A stretch of DNA of 36,462 nt from the IMG/VR virus record IMGVR_UViG_3300031227_003508, positions 1 through 36,462 of that record. The stretch is one strand, 5' to 3'. Numbering within the stretch: position 1 is the stretch's first letter; every line of letters starts with the position of its first letter. The position numbers were made by a program, and so were the translations under genes. The notes under the pieces are model-generated. The model did no database searches. It was given only the letters and a program-made list of their open reading frames with translations, and was not told the origin of the DNA. This document shows positions 1 through 8,215 of the stretch, in pieces. The stretch comes from a virus.

Positions 1-75
1 TCCTTCTTCACGGAGTCCGGCCTCGTGGGTCGGCTCTGTGGAGATTTTTCACAAAAGAAGAAGGAGTTATGAATT
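1..75 (+). other. Upstream flank of first gene, no complete gene
   Basis: No complete gene fits here. One frame is open from base 1 to a TGA at 70-72 and another to a TGA at 77-79, so the C-terminus of an upstream gene may end here, but neither translation is recognisable. The A-rich stretch ending in AAGGAG at 61-66 is a strong ribosome binding site and supports the ATG at 76 (9-nt spacing) over the ATG at 69 (2-nt spacing). Confidence 0.5.
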
Positions 76-807
76 ATGAAGATGGATATTATGAAGGAAA
101 TCCAAAAAAGGGGGCAGCCGTACACGGCCCAAACTTTGTATAACACAATGCACGTCTCGCATATAGGGTATAGGCACAAGAACCAGGGGTTAGCAGTTGT
201 TTGTGACTGGCTTCATTTGTTACGAGACAAGAGGGGTGTGGTCCATGATCCGTGGACGGATAAGCCTATGACCATAATCGAGGTGGGCTGTGGCAATGGA
301 AAGCTCTGTGACTTTTTACGGAGTCTGGGCTTCCAAGTTGCTGGAATGGACATATTTGACAACAAAGTGGTTTACGATAGGTCGTGGTATTGCTTCGCAA
401 AACATGATTTAGCAGAAGTTCCTTATCCCTTTGATGACAAGAAGTTCGACTACTGTCTATGTTTCGATGTGCTGGAGCACTTGAAGGAAGAACACGTTGC
501 CCCTGCTTTACAAGAGATGGCACGAATAAGCAACGATGGTATTATTATCAAGGTGTCGTGTTCCGGGGAACCGCCACTTCATCTCACGGTCAAGACTCCT
601 GGTTGGTGGCTGGAGCAGCTCACAGAGAATTGCCCCGACTATTCATGGCAACTGCTCCGGAACTTCGAGCGAATCGCAAAGGAGGATGGTCCTATGATGA
701 GATCACAAAAGACGTTCTCGGATGTCCGTCCCCTCCCCGATGGTTATGTGCAGACCTTTGCTCCTCTTTTTTTTGGCAAGAGAGGAGCGATCGCTGATGA
801 AGGTTAA
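76..807 (+). CDS. SAM-dependent methyltransferase (class I)
   Basis: A 243-residue class I (Rossmann) methyltransferase of the Methyltransf_11/25 type. Motif I is visible as IEVGCGNGK around residues 68-76, followed by the acidic residue of motif II (GMDIFD), and the FD...DVLEHL motif typical of this group around residues 124-136. The substrate cannot be read from the sequence. It is the first of four enzyme genes that run into the virion operon; its stop overlaps the next start by 11 nt, which suggests translational coupling. By context it may methylate a sugar or peptide product of the neighbouring enzymes. Start chosen at ATG 76 for the AAGGAG upstream. No target-recognition domain is seen, so a DNA methylase is unlikely. 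Confidence 0.85.
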   Translation: MKMDIMKEIQKRGQPYTAQTLYNTMHVSHIGYRHKNQGLAVVCDWLHLLRDKRGVVHDPWTDKPMTIIEVGCGNGKLCDFLRSLGFQVAGMDIFDNKVVYDRSWYCFAKHDLAEVPYPFDDKKFDYCLCFDVLEHLKEEHVAPALQEMARISNDGIIIKVSCSGEPPLHLTVKTPGWWLEQLTENCPDYSWQLLRNFERIAKEDGPMMRSQKTFSDVRPLPDGYVQTFAPLFFGKRGAIADEG

Positions 808-1861
808 GCTCTATATGACTGGTGGTGAGGAGCCGATAAGCGAGTATCCGCTTGGCCTGGGTTACCTGAAGTCGAACTGTTCGGGTGACATTACAATCGT
901 CAACAACAGGAAGGATCTCAAGGATTGCGATTTAATCGGCCTGAGTTCCACTGTGGGCGGTCTTAAAGAAGCGGTTGACATTGTCACCTCTACCGATATT
1001 CCCGTCGCTATCGGCGGACAGGGGACTATGTGGGATGGCCTGGCGGATTATCCGTTCAAGCACATAATCAATGGCGAAGGCGAAAAGGCATTGCAGTCCA
1101 TAATGGACGGTAATACACAACGTCTTGTACAATTTGAGAATATCAAGAATCTCGACACTCTCTGTTTTCCGGAAAGGGGGAGGTGCGGTGAAGAGGTCCC
1201 GATATTGACAAGTAGGGGTTGTCCGTTCAACTGTCACTTCTGTTCGTCTCAGAACTACTGGGGCAAGACCAGGTGGCACTCGGCTGAGTATTTTCTGAAC
1301 GAGGTTGACTTTGTCAGTAGGAGATACCCTGATTCTCACGTCCTATACATCATGGACGATCTGTTCATTGTCAACCTGCAACGGTTCAACAAGATATACG
1401 AAGAATGGATGATGAACGGTCTGAACAAGAGATTCGAGCTGAAAGGTTTTGTTAGGTCAAGGAGTATGACTATTGACATAGCCAGGAAGATGAAGGCTAT
1501 GGGATTCAGGTCTGTTCGGTTCGGAGCTGAGTCTGGTAGTGACAGGATGCTCAAGATGATCAATAAGCAGGAAACAGTAGCGGATCATCAGAGGTGTATA
1601 GATATATGTGTAGAGGTTGGCCTGAATGTATGTGCTTCTTTTATCCAGTATTTGCCGGGTGAGACCGTAACGGATAGGCAGCTCACAGGGTTGTTCAAGA
1701 AAAAGAATAATCAGGTGTTGTGTGTTTCTGGTAACTATAAGTTTCAGCCGTTTCCTGGAACCTTCTTCTATGACGGAAGCAGTCCGCTTGATGGTTCTAA
1801 AGACTGGAGAACCCGCGGAAAGGTCAATCCAAGACTTTTAGAAGAAGGAGCTACAAAATGA
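797..1861 (+). CDS. Radical SAM enzyme with B12-binding-like N-terminus
   Basis: A 354-residue radical SAM protein. The [4Fe-4S] ligands are C142, C146 and C149 in a CxxxCxxC motif (RGCPFNCHFC). The N-terminal ~130 residues resemble the Rossmann domain of the B12-binding radical SAM (Elp3/MiaB/NifB fold) group, with GLGYL and the INGEGE motif, but the cobalamin-ligand DxHxxG signature is not visible, so it may not bind B12. ESGSDRMLKMINK around residue 240 matches the conserved SAM-ribose region. An open frame extends upstream to 722, but AGAGGAG at 781-787 lies correctly before ATG 797. The stop overlaps the next start (ATGA). The protein ends soon after the barrel. Substrate unknown. Confidence 0.87.
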   Translation: MKVKLYMTGGEEPISEYPLGLGYLKSNCSGDITIVNNRKDLKDCDLIGLSSTVGGLKEAVDIVTSTDIPVAIGGQGTMWDGLADYPFKHIINGEGEKALQSIMDGNTQRLVQFENIKNLDTLCFPERGRCGEEVPILTSRGCPFNCHFCSSQNYWGKTRWHSAEYFLNEVDFVSRRYPDSHVLYIMDDLFIVNLQRFNKIYEEWMMNGLNKRFELKGFVRSRSMTIDIARKMKAMGFRSVRFGAESGSDRMLKMINKQETVADHQRCIDICVEVGLNVCASFIQYLPGETVTDRQLTGLFKKKNNQVLCVSGNYKFQPFPGTFFYDGSSPLDGSKDWRTRGKVNPRLLEEGATK

Positions 1862-3165
1862 AGATCGCAATCTGCACACTGACGGAACAAAGGGACAAGT
1901 GCATTGATAACATGCTGGCAGTGGAGTTGAGGAAATACGGACACGATGTTGTGATCCGTAGTTACATCCATGCAGCAAGAGAGTCTATCTGTTACGAGAA
2001 GCCGGACGCAGTGATTGTTCCAATGGTCGGCGGCGAGTACAAGATGGACACTATTAAGAAGTGCAAGGAGTGGGGGATCGAGGTTATTGTCCGGCGCGGT
2101 GAAGCTGGTATGGGATGGGAACAATTCAAAGACCTTGACGACAACCGCAAAAAACTTCATCTCGGTAACTGGGATTATGGTCCCTACGTTGACCTTGAGT
2201 TGGTGTGGGGTCGAGAGTTTGGGCAGATAATTGCAGGACATGGACACATGATGGCACATAGGGTTAAGGCTTGTGGTGCGTTTGCTTTTGATCCGTACTT
2301 CCAGGAGGACACAAACGTCTATCTTGATCGGAAGAAAACAATTCTCTTCGCCACGGGCTTCTCGACCGCTGATTGCCGGCCTGGTTATTGCGAGACTGGT
2401 TTGCCTGAAGGTTCAAGTTACCATACAGAGCTCCAGAAGATACACAGTGATGCAAGGGTGGCGTGGTTGGACGCTATTGCCAACCTTGTCGCGGATTATT
2501 CAGACGAGTATGATTTTGAGCTGAAGGTCCGTCCCGGTGAGTCTGCTTCGGTATATGCTGACAAAGTTCCTTCATGTGTCAAGATACACAAGGACGATGC
2601 TTCATCCTCTGAAGTATTGAGAAGCATTGACATTCTTGTGCATAGCGGATCAACACTGGCTATCGAGGCTCACCTGCTTGGTGTGCCGTCGTTTAACTTC
2701 TGCAATGTCAATCCGGATCCGTTGCTCTCCAAGGTAAGTCCGATGCTTAGCACTTATCCAGAGTTGGAGTTTAATCTCAACAGGGTCACTCTTGGGCGAT
2801 CTAATATCAACGAAGACGCTTTTAATCAGTTGCAGGACCATCTATACGGTCCGATCGACGGTAAGGCTTGCGAGCGAGCTGCTGGTTTTGTCCACGAACA
2901 CCTTGCGGGTAAAGAGATTGAGAACACTTCACCTATGACCTGGCCGAAAGAAGCTAAGTATTTCAAAGGTGGCAACATCCATCTTGAGAAGCAGGAAGGT
3001 GATTTCCGGTGGTCGTGTCCGTGTTGCAGAAATATCTTCTGGGGCGAGCAGGAAGCTACTTACAATTGTCCTTATTGCAATATGAAAATAGACAGGACGA
3101 CTGTAAAACCCGGTGACAAAGCACCGTCACGAAAAAGAATGGTTACCGAGAGCGCTTTGAAGTAG
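1858..3165 (+). CDS. GT-B-like surface-polymer transferase with C-terminal zinc ribbon
   Basis: A 435-residue protein that starts within the ATGA overlap with the radical SAM gene, preceded by GAAGAAGGAG. The body resembles GT-B glycosyl/glycerophosphotransferases of surface-carbohydrate synthesis: an N-terminal half with IVPMVGGEY, then KVRPGES and the donor-binding-like DILVHSGSTLAIEA..GVPSF near residues 260-280. The last ~50 residues carry a separate zinc ribbon, C387-x2-C390 and C404-x2-C407, unusual for this family. No signal peptide or membrane segment, so it should act in the cytoplasm. The donor and acceptor are unknown. It could decorate a virion protein or host surface polymer; this is inference from context. 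A UDP-GlcNAc epimerase-like fold is the main alternative. Confidence 0.65.
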   Translation: MKIAICTLTEQRDKCIDNMLAVELRKYGHDVVIRSYIHAARESICYEKPDAVIVPMVGGEYKMDTIKKCKEWGIEVIVRRGEAGMGWEQFKDLDDNRKKLHLGNWDYGPYVDLELVWGREFGQIIAGHGHMMAHRVKACGAFAFDPYFQEDTNVYLDRKKTILFATGFSTADCRPGYCETGLPEGSSYHTELQKIHSDARVAWLDAIANLVADYSDEYDFELKVRPGESASVYADKVPSCVKIHKDDASSSEVLRSIDILVHSGSTLAIEAHLLGVPSFNFCNVNPDPLLSKVSPMLSTYPELEFNLNRVTLGRSNINEDAFNQLQDHLYGPIDGKACERAAGFVHEHLAGKEIENTSPMTWPKEAKYFKGGNIHLEKQEGDFRWSCPCCRNIFWGEQEATYNCPYCNMKIDRTTVKPGDKAPSRKRMVTESALK

Positions 3166-3180
3166 GAAGGAAGAAGGATT

Positions 3181-4035
3181 ATGACAAACAAGGAACGATT
3201 CAAAGCCAATATAAGGATGTTTGAGTTTGAACCACATTCCTACTGTAACCGGAAGTGTTGGTTCTGTCCGAACAACTTTATAGACCGAACAGGACCGGTC
3301 AAGTTCTTTGACGAAAAGATATACGCACAAGTCTTGGAAGATCTCCGGAGCATTGATTATTCAGAATGTATCGGCTTTGCTGGATGGTGTGAGCCTTTCA
3401 GTGAAGCGACTGCAACGATTCGCATGTTTCGTGATGCCAGAGACAAGTTGCCGAATGCAATGTTGTTTAGCAATACCAATACTGATTATTTGACAACAGA
3501 GATAGTTAAGGAAGCGGCAGACGCCGGGCTTGACCATCTCAAGTGCCAGCTATACTTTGGCAAGGATGAGGAATATACAAAAGATGCTATTTTGCAAAAG
3601 ATGATGTTCCTAAAGGCGAAGTTGCCTGGGATCGAGTTTAACGAAAGGGCTGAGGGGATCTGGTTTGCTTTGGTTGGCAACATGGTAGTTATCGCTTATT
3701 CCAAGGATTTTCACAAAGTTGGTAAGAACCGTTGTGATGTAAATGTCAGGAAACCAGTAGTAAGAACGGCTACTTGTTACGAAACACTGACGATGTTCGG
3801 CATCAATTACAACGGATGGGCAGTTCCATGTTGCAACATGCGAAGCGATTACCCTCCGCATAAAGAATTATTGCTTGGCAAGATGGACGATAAGCCTGGA
3901 AGGATTTTTGAAATGTATCAGGGCGTCTTGATACCAGAAACTCAATATCCTTGTTCGACGTGCATGGGCCTGCAGGGACATGCTAATATGAAAATGGTTC
4001 ACCATATAGTTTTGAAAGAGTTGAAGAATGGTTAA
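3181..4035 (+). CDS. Radical SAM enzyme with SPASM-like C-terminus
   Basis: A 284-residue radical SAM protein. The cluster cysteines are C22, C26 and C29 (CNRKCWFC). The C-terminal third has further Cys groups, TCYETLTMFGIN..GWAVPCCN and YPCSTCMG, in the order expected of SPASM/twitch auxiliary-cluster domains, which occur in peptide-modifying and sulfatase-maturing enzymes. A purine-rich GGAAGGAAGAAGGATT precedes ATG 3181. It is the fourth enzyme of the cassette, and its stop overlaps the adaptor gene start by 8 nt, so it is transcribed with the virion genes. No short precursor peptide gene was seen beside it, so a RiPP role is not supported; the substrate could be a virion protein or a sugar. 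Confidence 0.83.
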   Translation: MTNKERFKANIRMFEFEPHSYCNRKCWFCPNNFIDRTGPVKFFDEKIYAQVLEDLRSIDYSECIGFAGWCEPFSEATATIRMFRDARDKLPNAMLFSNTNTDYLTTEIVKEAADAGLDHLKCQLYFGKDEEYTKDAILQKMMFLKAKLPGIEFNERAEGIWFALVGNMVVIAYSKDFHKVGKNRCDVNVRKPVVRTATCYETLTMFGINYNGWAVPCCNMRSDYPPHKELLLGKMDDKPGRIFEMYQGVLIPETQYPCSTCMGLQGHANMKMVHHIVLKELKNG

Positions 4036-4939
4036 TTCTACCGGAGCTGCTCTGATCACCACGATCAGGCTCAGGTGTGCGAGGCAGAACGACACTGTCC
4101 TGATTACCGAAGCCTTCGTGCTTGCCGCACTGAACGAGGCTCAGATACACATTGTCCGGAAGTCACCGAGGATCGTCGGTCTCGACAGCAGTGATGCTAC
4201 CACCTACCGGATTGACAGGTGGGTCACCACCGCGATTGCCGTCACTGTGGCTGTTAGGGCCTCGACGGGTATTGTGACGCTTACGGCAGCAGGACATGGC
4301 CTTGAGGTGGGTGACATCGCCTCTGTTGTCGATGTCAATAACGATACCAGCTTCAATGGTACTTTCGAGATATTGTCCGTTGCCACTAACGATGTTACCT
4401 ACTTCTCGAATCTCGATGCGGATGATGGTATCGGTGCGACATTCGGAACGATTGCCAAGTCGGCAGCGAAGGCGAAGATCGACATCAGTACACTGGACCC
4501 GGCCCATATTGGTGGGGTCTGGATACTGAACGAATCTTCGACAAACCAGCGGGGGTTGAAGTACCGGGAGCTTTCCGACTTCCGGAGACGATACATACCA
4601 GTTGCCGAGATGCCACCAGCTGAACCACTGGAGTACACAAGGCAGGGCAGTGACATTCTTCTCAGTTCCCCGGTGAGCAGGGATTACCAAGGGCTGAGGT
4701 ACAGGATCGACTATACCGCTTGGGCGACTGCCTTGCTTAATGATACCGTTGCGTCTGTGCTTCCTAATTCTGACAAGGGGCTGATCCTCTTCGCTCTGGC
4801 TGAGATATACGATGAGATTGCATTGTCGGTACCGAGGTTCGAGAGCAAGGCCCTCAAGACCCGGGCGTTGTTCAATCAATGGCTGGGTGAGTATGCGGAT
4901 TACCAGGAAATGTTAATTGAAGAATTGTATGGAGAATGA
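4028..4939 (+). CDS. Head-tail adaptor / connector protein (gp6/gp11-like)
   Basis: A 303-residue protein whose order and features fit a podovirus head-tail adaptor. The N-terminus has helices as in gp6-type adaptors (ITEAFVLAALNEAQIHIVRKSPRI). A middle insert of about 60 residues (GHGLEVGDIASV...FNGTFEIL..T) is the beta-sandwich motif common in phage tail proteins, and a C-terminal helix follows (LALAEIYDEIALSVPRFESKAL). In the virion it would sit under the portal and contact the nozzle. The gene starts inside the end of the radical SAM gene, with AAAGAG upstream. The role rests on pattern and gene order; the portal gene expected upstream is not in the window. Confidence 0.65.
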   Translation: MVNSTGAALITTIRLRCARQNDTVLITEAFVLAALNEAQIHIVRKSPRIVGLDSSDATTYRIDRWVTTAIAVTVAVRASTGIVTLTAAGHGLEVGDIASVVDVNNDTSFNGTFEILSVATNDVTYFSNLDADDGIGATFGTIAKSAAKAKIDISTLDPAHIGGVWILNESSTNQRGLKYRELSDFRRRYIPVAEMPPAEPLEYTRQGSDILLSSPVSRDYQGLRYRIDYTAWATALLNDTVASVLPNSDKGLILFALAEIYDEIALSVPRFESKALKTRALFNQWLGEYADYQEMLIEELYGE

Positions 4940-4941
4940 TC

Positions 4942-5259
4942 ATGAAAACCAAATGGGCTTATCTGGTAATTTTTGTTTTGCTTATTGCTTTGGCAATATC
5001 CTATTACTGTGATCCTCCTCCGGATTCAAGAATAGACAAATGCAGGACATGGTCGCTCGGAGAAGATTGGAGAGAACTGGAAAGAAACCAAATTCCTGAA
5101 AGGTGGAATGACAGGCACGGGGATTTGTTTCTTTTGAAAGACACTAGCTCTGTGACTAAGAGCCGGTTGCTAATGCTTAAGGCGTGGATGAGAAGGCCAG
5201 ACGCTTCTTATTCTGACGTAAAAGATATGTCATTTAAGGAGCTTTACGGTGAAAATTAA
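4942..5259 (+). CDS. Small membrane-anchored protein, unknown function
   Basis: A 105-residue protein with an N-terminal hydrophobic segment (WAYLVIFVLLIALAISYYC, residues ~5-23) and then a charged, tryptophan-rich soluble part. The segment is either a signal anchor or a signal peptide with a Cys at its end; CDPPP is not a clean lipobox. ATG 4942 is preferred to ATG 4936 because GGAG at 4931-4934 is then 7 nt away instead of 1. The stop overlaps the next start by 11 nt. Family not recognised. Its place between the adaptor and a fibre-like gene suggests co-production with virion parts. Confidence 0.7.
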   Translation: MKTKWAYLVIFVLLIALAISYYCDPPPDSRIDKCRTWSLGEDWRELERNQIPERWNDRHGDLFLLKDTSSVTKSRLLMLKAWMRRPDASYSDVKDMSFKELYGEN

Positions 5260-6322
5260 AAAGTCAATAAAAATGCTAATACTGTTTGTTGCCGTAGTTT
5301 TCTGTTTAGGTGCTGCCACAACCCATGATCCTTGGGATGGTACCGTTTGGGTTGTCACGTCCCCGAACGATGAGGCGTTGGTCGGCAACACTTACAAGGA
5401 GATATATGATCTTCGTAAGGGTGTGGCACTTCGCATAAACAAGGAACATGAGACTCTTGCAACTACGTCTGCCGGTGGTGTCCACCTGCAGGGGTCGGCC
5501 AGGGCGTTCTTCCAAGACGCAGCGCCGACTACCCAGATTGATGGTACTGCATGGGACACTGGCGACTTGGGAAGTTTCTGGTTTGACTCAAACGCTACTA
5601 TTGACAATCAATTTAATGTTTTGACGAACCATGTAAGTACGGGAACATGGACGCCTATATCCACAGAGATCATAGCGGTGTTGCTTGCCGCGAATCGACA
5701 GTTTGCTGGTACCCTGGGCGTCACAGGACTTGCAACATTCACGGCAGGCATACTTTCCAACGATGATATTACGCTTGGTGCAGGTGACGATCTGGTGGGA
5801 TCTGCTACTTCAGATATATTGATAAACACTGACAAGTTCACTGTGGCAGGTGCAACGGGGAATACGGTGGTTGCGGGGACACTTGACGTAGCCGGTAATA
5901 TCGATCCTACTTCTTACGAAACTACAAATGGCGGTTTTATCGATGATAACGCTATGGGAGCAACTGCAACCGCAACTGTTGTCGCTAGCGCAGAGAGCAT
6001 TAAGGCTTATGTAGATGCTTCAATACCAGCCAGTGCTTTTGTTGCTAAAGGTTGGGGATTTATTACGCACCCTACAACGATAACGGCGGGGTCAAATATA
6101 ACAAGCGTATCAAATGACGGTACTGGAATATATACAGTAACTTGGGCTACTGATTTCGGAAGTGTAAATTACGCAGTCCTTGTTACACCAACAGGAGCAA
6201 CACACAGAACACCCATGATAACAGCGCAGGATGCCGGAACAGTTACAATTTTATTTGAAAGTACTGACAATGCTGCTGCCGATGTTACTGCTTTTAATAT
6301 CGTAGCGTTTGGAGCACAATAA
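5249..6322 (+). CDS. Fibre-like structural protein with an export-type N-terminus
   Basis: A 357-residue protein beginning with GTG, 7 nt after AAGGAG at 5236-5241. Residues 1-23 look like a Sec signal peptide (KIKKSIK, a hydrophobic run, then GAATT). The rest is Gly/Thr/Ala-rich and low in charge, as in trimeric fibre or head-decoration proteins: short beta repeats (LGVTGLATFTAG.., TLDVAGNI..), then a C-terminal domain (AKGWGFITHP to the end) of a type seen at the ends of phage fibre and appendage proteins. Host-receptor binding or tail decoration is likely. The signal-like start is unusual for a virion protein and may mean it is exported, or that the hydrophobic end is a virion anchor. Confidence 0.65.
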   Translation: MKIKKSIKMLILFVAVVFCLGAATTHDPWDGTVWVVTSPNDEALVGNTYKEIYDLRKGVALRINKEHETLATTSAGGVHLQGSARAFFQDAAPTTQIDGTAWDTGDLGSFWFDSNATIDNQFNVLTNHVSTGTWTPISTEIIAVLLAANRQFAGTLGVTGLATFTAGILSNDDITLGAGDDLVGSATSDILINTDKFTVAGATGNTVVAGTLDVAGNIDPTSYETTNGGFIDDNAMGATATATVVASAESIKAYVDASIPASAFVAKGWGFITHPTTITAGSNITSVSNDGTGIYTVTWATDFGSVNYAVLVTPTGATHRTPMITAQDAGTVTILFESTDNAAADVTAFNIVAFGAQ

Positions 6323-6326
6323 AATA

Positions 6327-8021
6327 ATGCCTGACATTCTAATAAGACAAGTGGATCAGGGCTTCGATGCTTCAATAAAGGACGCTGCCGAACTGCCGAG
6401 AGGTTCAGCCGCCGATGGCAGCCAGAACGTGTTATACTCTCGCGGAACAATCAAGACGCCCTTTGGTTTCGGCAAGGTTGGTACTCAGCTTGACAGCGGT
6501 AATGATGTTTTGAAGTTGGGCTTCTTCTCTGAGCTTGATAAGACACAGCACTTCCTCGCCGTTACCAAGAACAAGCTTTACGACTATAATCAGAATGGGG
6601 CCGCATGGGACGAAAAAACACAGAGCTACGCAACCACGGCTGTCGATTTCGGTGGTAGTATTGATTCCCCGGTGAGTATCGCCTCTGTCCTGCATACAGA
6701 TGGGCTGTTATTGAATGGAAGTGGTGACGCGTGGTACCATCACGTCGTTATCTGTCCGGGTAATGACTTGCCGGCCCAGAGGTGGGCCGGCAAGTACGAG
6801 GTTGATTTCGCTGATCTGGTGGGCGCGGATGATTACCACACAGTCGGCAGCAGTTATACAACGCATCACGCCTTACAAGTTGGTGCGTTCTTCAATCGAC
6901 TGCTCTTAATAAATCCCAAGGAGTCTGACGCCTCTGACAATATGGTCAACAACAATCAGCGTATCCGATGGCCGCAAGCTGGCAAACTTGAGATATGGAA
7001 AGGGACGGGGTCTGGTTATATTGACCTGCTGGATACCGGAGGACATAACGTATGGGGGGCTTTGCTCGGAACGCAGTGGATTCAATACCAGAATAATTCT
7101 ATATGGTCCCTTACCCATGTTGGCGGGACAAGAGTATTCGAGCCCGATACTGAAATGCCTGACCTGGGTCTATTAACCCCCCACCTTCTTTATTCCAAGA
7201 ACAATGTCCATTACTTTGTTGGCAACGATTACAATGTTTACGCATATTCTGGCGGATCGAACATCCAGCGAATATCCAAGAACATTGATGCCTATCTTCG
7301 CAGAGACCTTGATCCGGCGTATGCTAAGCGGAGTTGGATACAGATGGGAGCTGAGGACTCACGGCTTTGGATATTCATCGTTCCGAACGGCAAGACTTAC
7401 GTTACCCAAGCCTATGCCATCGACATGCTCACCGGCAAATGGATGAAGCGTGACTATACTCACAAGTGGGCTACCGGTGGAGTCAGTTGCGTTGGCCTGA
7501 TTGGTTCGAGCTTCTACGTTGCCGGCGAGACCTATGCCGAGGCTCTTGTAGTTGGCGAGTCTTATGCCGAACGAGCTGCACGGGCAGGGAATGAGACTTA
7601 CGCTTCTCTGCTTGAGGTTACTTTGACCAAAGAGCGTCTGGTACTCGGCGACTCTTCCGGGTATGTTTTTCAGTACGACAGCGACTTGACCGAGGATGAT
7701 ACCGTTGACATTCCAGCCAGGCACATTACTGAGATATACGATCTGACAAAGCCTCGATTCAACAAGATATGGCCCGGCTTCTTCGTGACAGCCAAAGGTT
7801 CTGGTCTGATAATCTCGTACCGGATCGGCAACTTCCAGACAACTACTACCGGCTGGACGGCGTTTTCTGAGCTTGCGTTGACCAGCGAGTATCTGGACTA
7901 TACGGTCCCGATCAATGACACAAGCAAGCGGATACAATTCAGGTTCACCAACGCTGACGGTGATGACTTCCAGATCAGCAACTATGGCTTGATGGACCCG
8001 ATACTGATGGAGGCGGTGTGA
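6327..8021 (+). CDS. Tail nozzle / tubular-type protein
   Basis: A 564-residue structural protein in the position of podovirus tail tubular protein B (T7 gp12-like) or the P22 gp10 stabilisation protein. It starts PDILIRQVDQGFD...LPRGSAADGSQN, the kind of opening seen in nozzle proteins, and then has repeated beta-rich blades (HYFVGNDYNVYAYSGG, RLWIFIVPNGKTYV, AIDMLTGKWMK) like a beta-propeller. A short ETYA/ESYAERA repeat lies around residues 405-435. The frame opens at a TTG at 6309, but ATG 6327 lies just after the upstream stop and is preferred; GGAG at 6311-6314 is 12 nt away, rather far. Role inferred from fold pattern and order. Confidence 0.65.
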   Translation: MPDILIRQVDQGFDASIKDAAELPRGSAADGSQNVLYSRGTIKTPFGFGKVGTQLDSGNDVLKLGFFSELDKTQHFLAVTKNKLYDYNQNGAAWDEKTQSYATTAVDFGGSIDSPVSIASVLHTDGLLLNGSGDAWYHHVVICPGNDLPAQRWAGKYEVDFADLVGADDYHTVGSSYTTHHALQVGAFFNRLLLINPKESDASDNMVNNNQRIRWPQAGKLEIWKGTGSGYIDLLDTGGHNVWGALLGTQWIQYQNNSIWSLTHVGGTRVFEPDTEMPDLGLLTPHLLYSKNNVHYFVGNDYNVYAYSGGSNIQRISKNIDAYLRRDLDPAYAKRSWIQMGAEDSRLWIFIVPNGKTYVTQAYAIDMLTGKWMKRDYTHKWATGGVSCVGLIGSSFYVAGETYAEALVVGESYAERAARAGNETYASLLEVTLTKERLVLGDSSGYVFQYDSDLTEDDTVDIPARHITEIYDLTKPRFNKIWPGFFVTAKGSGLIISYRIGNFQTTTTGWTAFSELALTSEYLDYTVPINDTSKRIQFRFTNADGDDFQISNYGLMDPILMEAV

Positions 8022-8215
8022 TGTCCGAAGAAGATCTGACAACTGGAACAATGATAAGCAGGCCGGTCAAGAAGATTCCGGAGGATCCGAAAGAGGCTGC
8101 AAAGGTACTACAGAAGGTGCTTACCGATCACTATAAAGACATTGCGACGCTATTCGCTCAGTGCACTGACAATGACCAATTTACGAAGAAGCAAAGGGAT
8201 AACATGGCCTTATGA
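8021..8215 (+). CDS. Small hypothetical phage protein
   Basis: A 64-residue charged protein with no membrane segment; the middle (PKEAAKVLQKVLTDHYKDIATLF) should form a helix. ATG 8021 follows GGAGG near 8009 and shares its A with the previous stop codon; a GTG at 8018 is the alternative start. Its stop overlaps the next start in an ATGA. Between the nozzle-like gene and internal virion genes, small proteins of this sort are often minor virion or assembly proteins. Family not recognised. Confidence 0.6.
   Translation: MSEEDLTTGTMISRPVKKIPEDPKEAAKVLQKVLTDHYKDIATLFAQCTDNDQFTKKQRDNMAL

Noticed and set aside
722-796. Longer N-terminus for the first radical SAM protein
   Set aside because: The extra 25 residues overlap the methyltransferase gene, and AGAGGAG sits correctly before ATG 797.
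1768-2259. Longest minus-strand open frames, here and elsewhere (for example 4163-4879, 7359-8051, 18866-19624)
   Set aside because: All lie within well-supported + strand genes, match no family and have no ribosome binding site.
3181-4035. Precursor peptide for the radical SAM enzymes (RiPP system)
   Set aside because: No short gene with a leader-core pattern was found in or beside the cassette.
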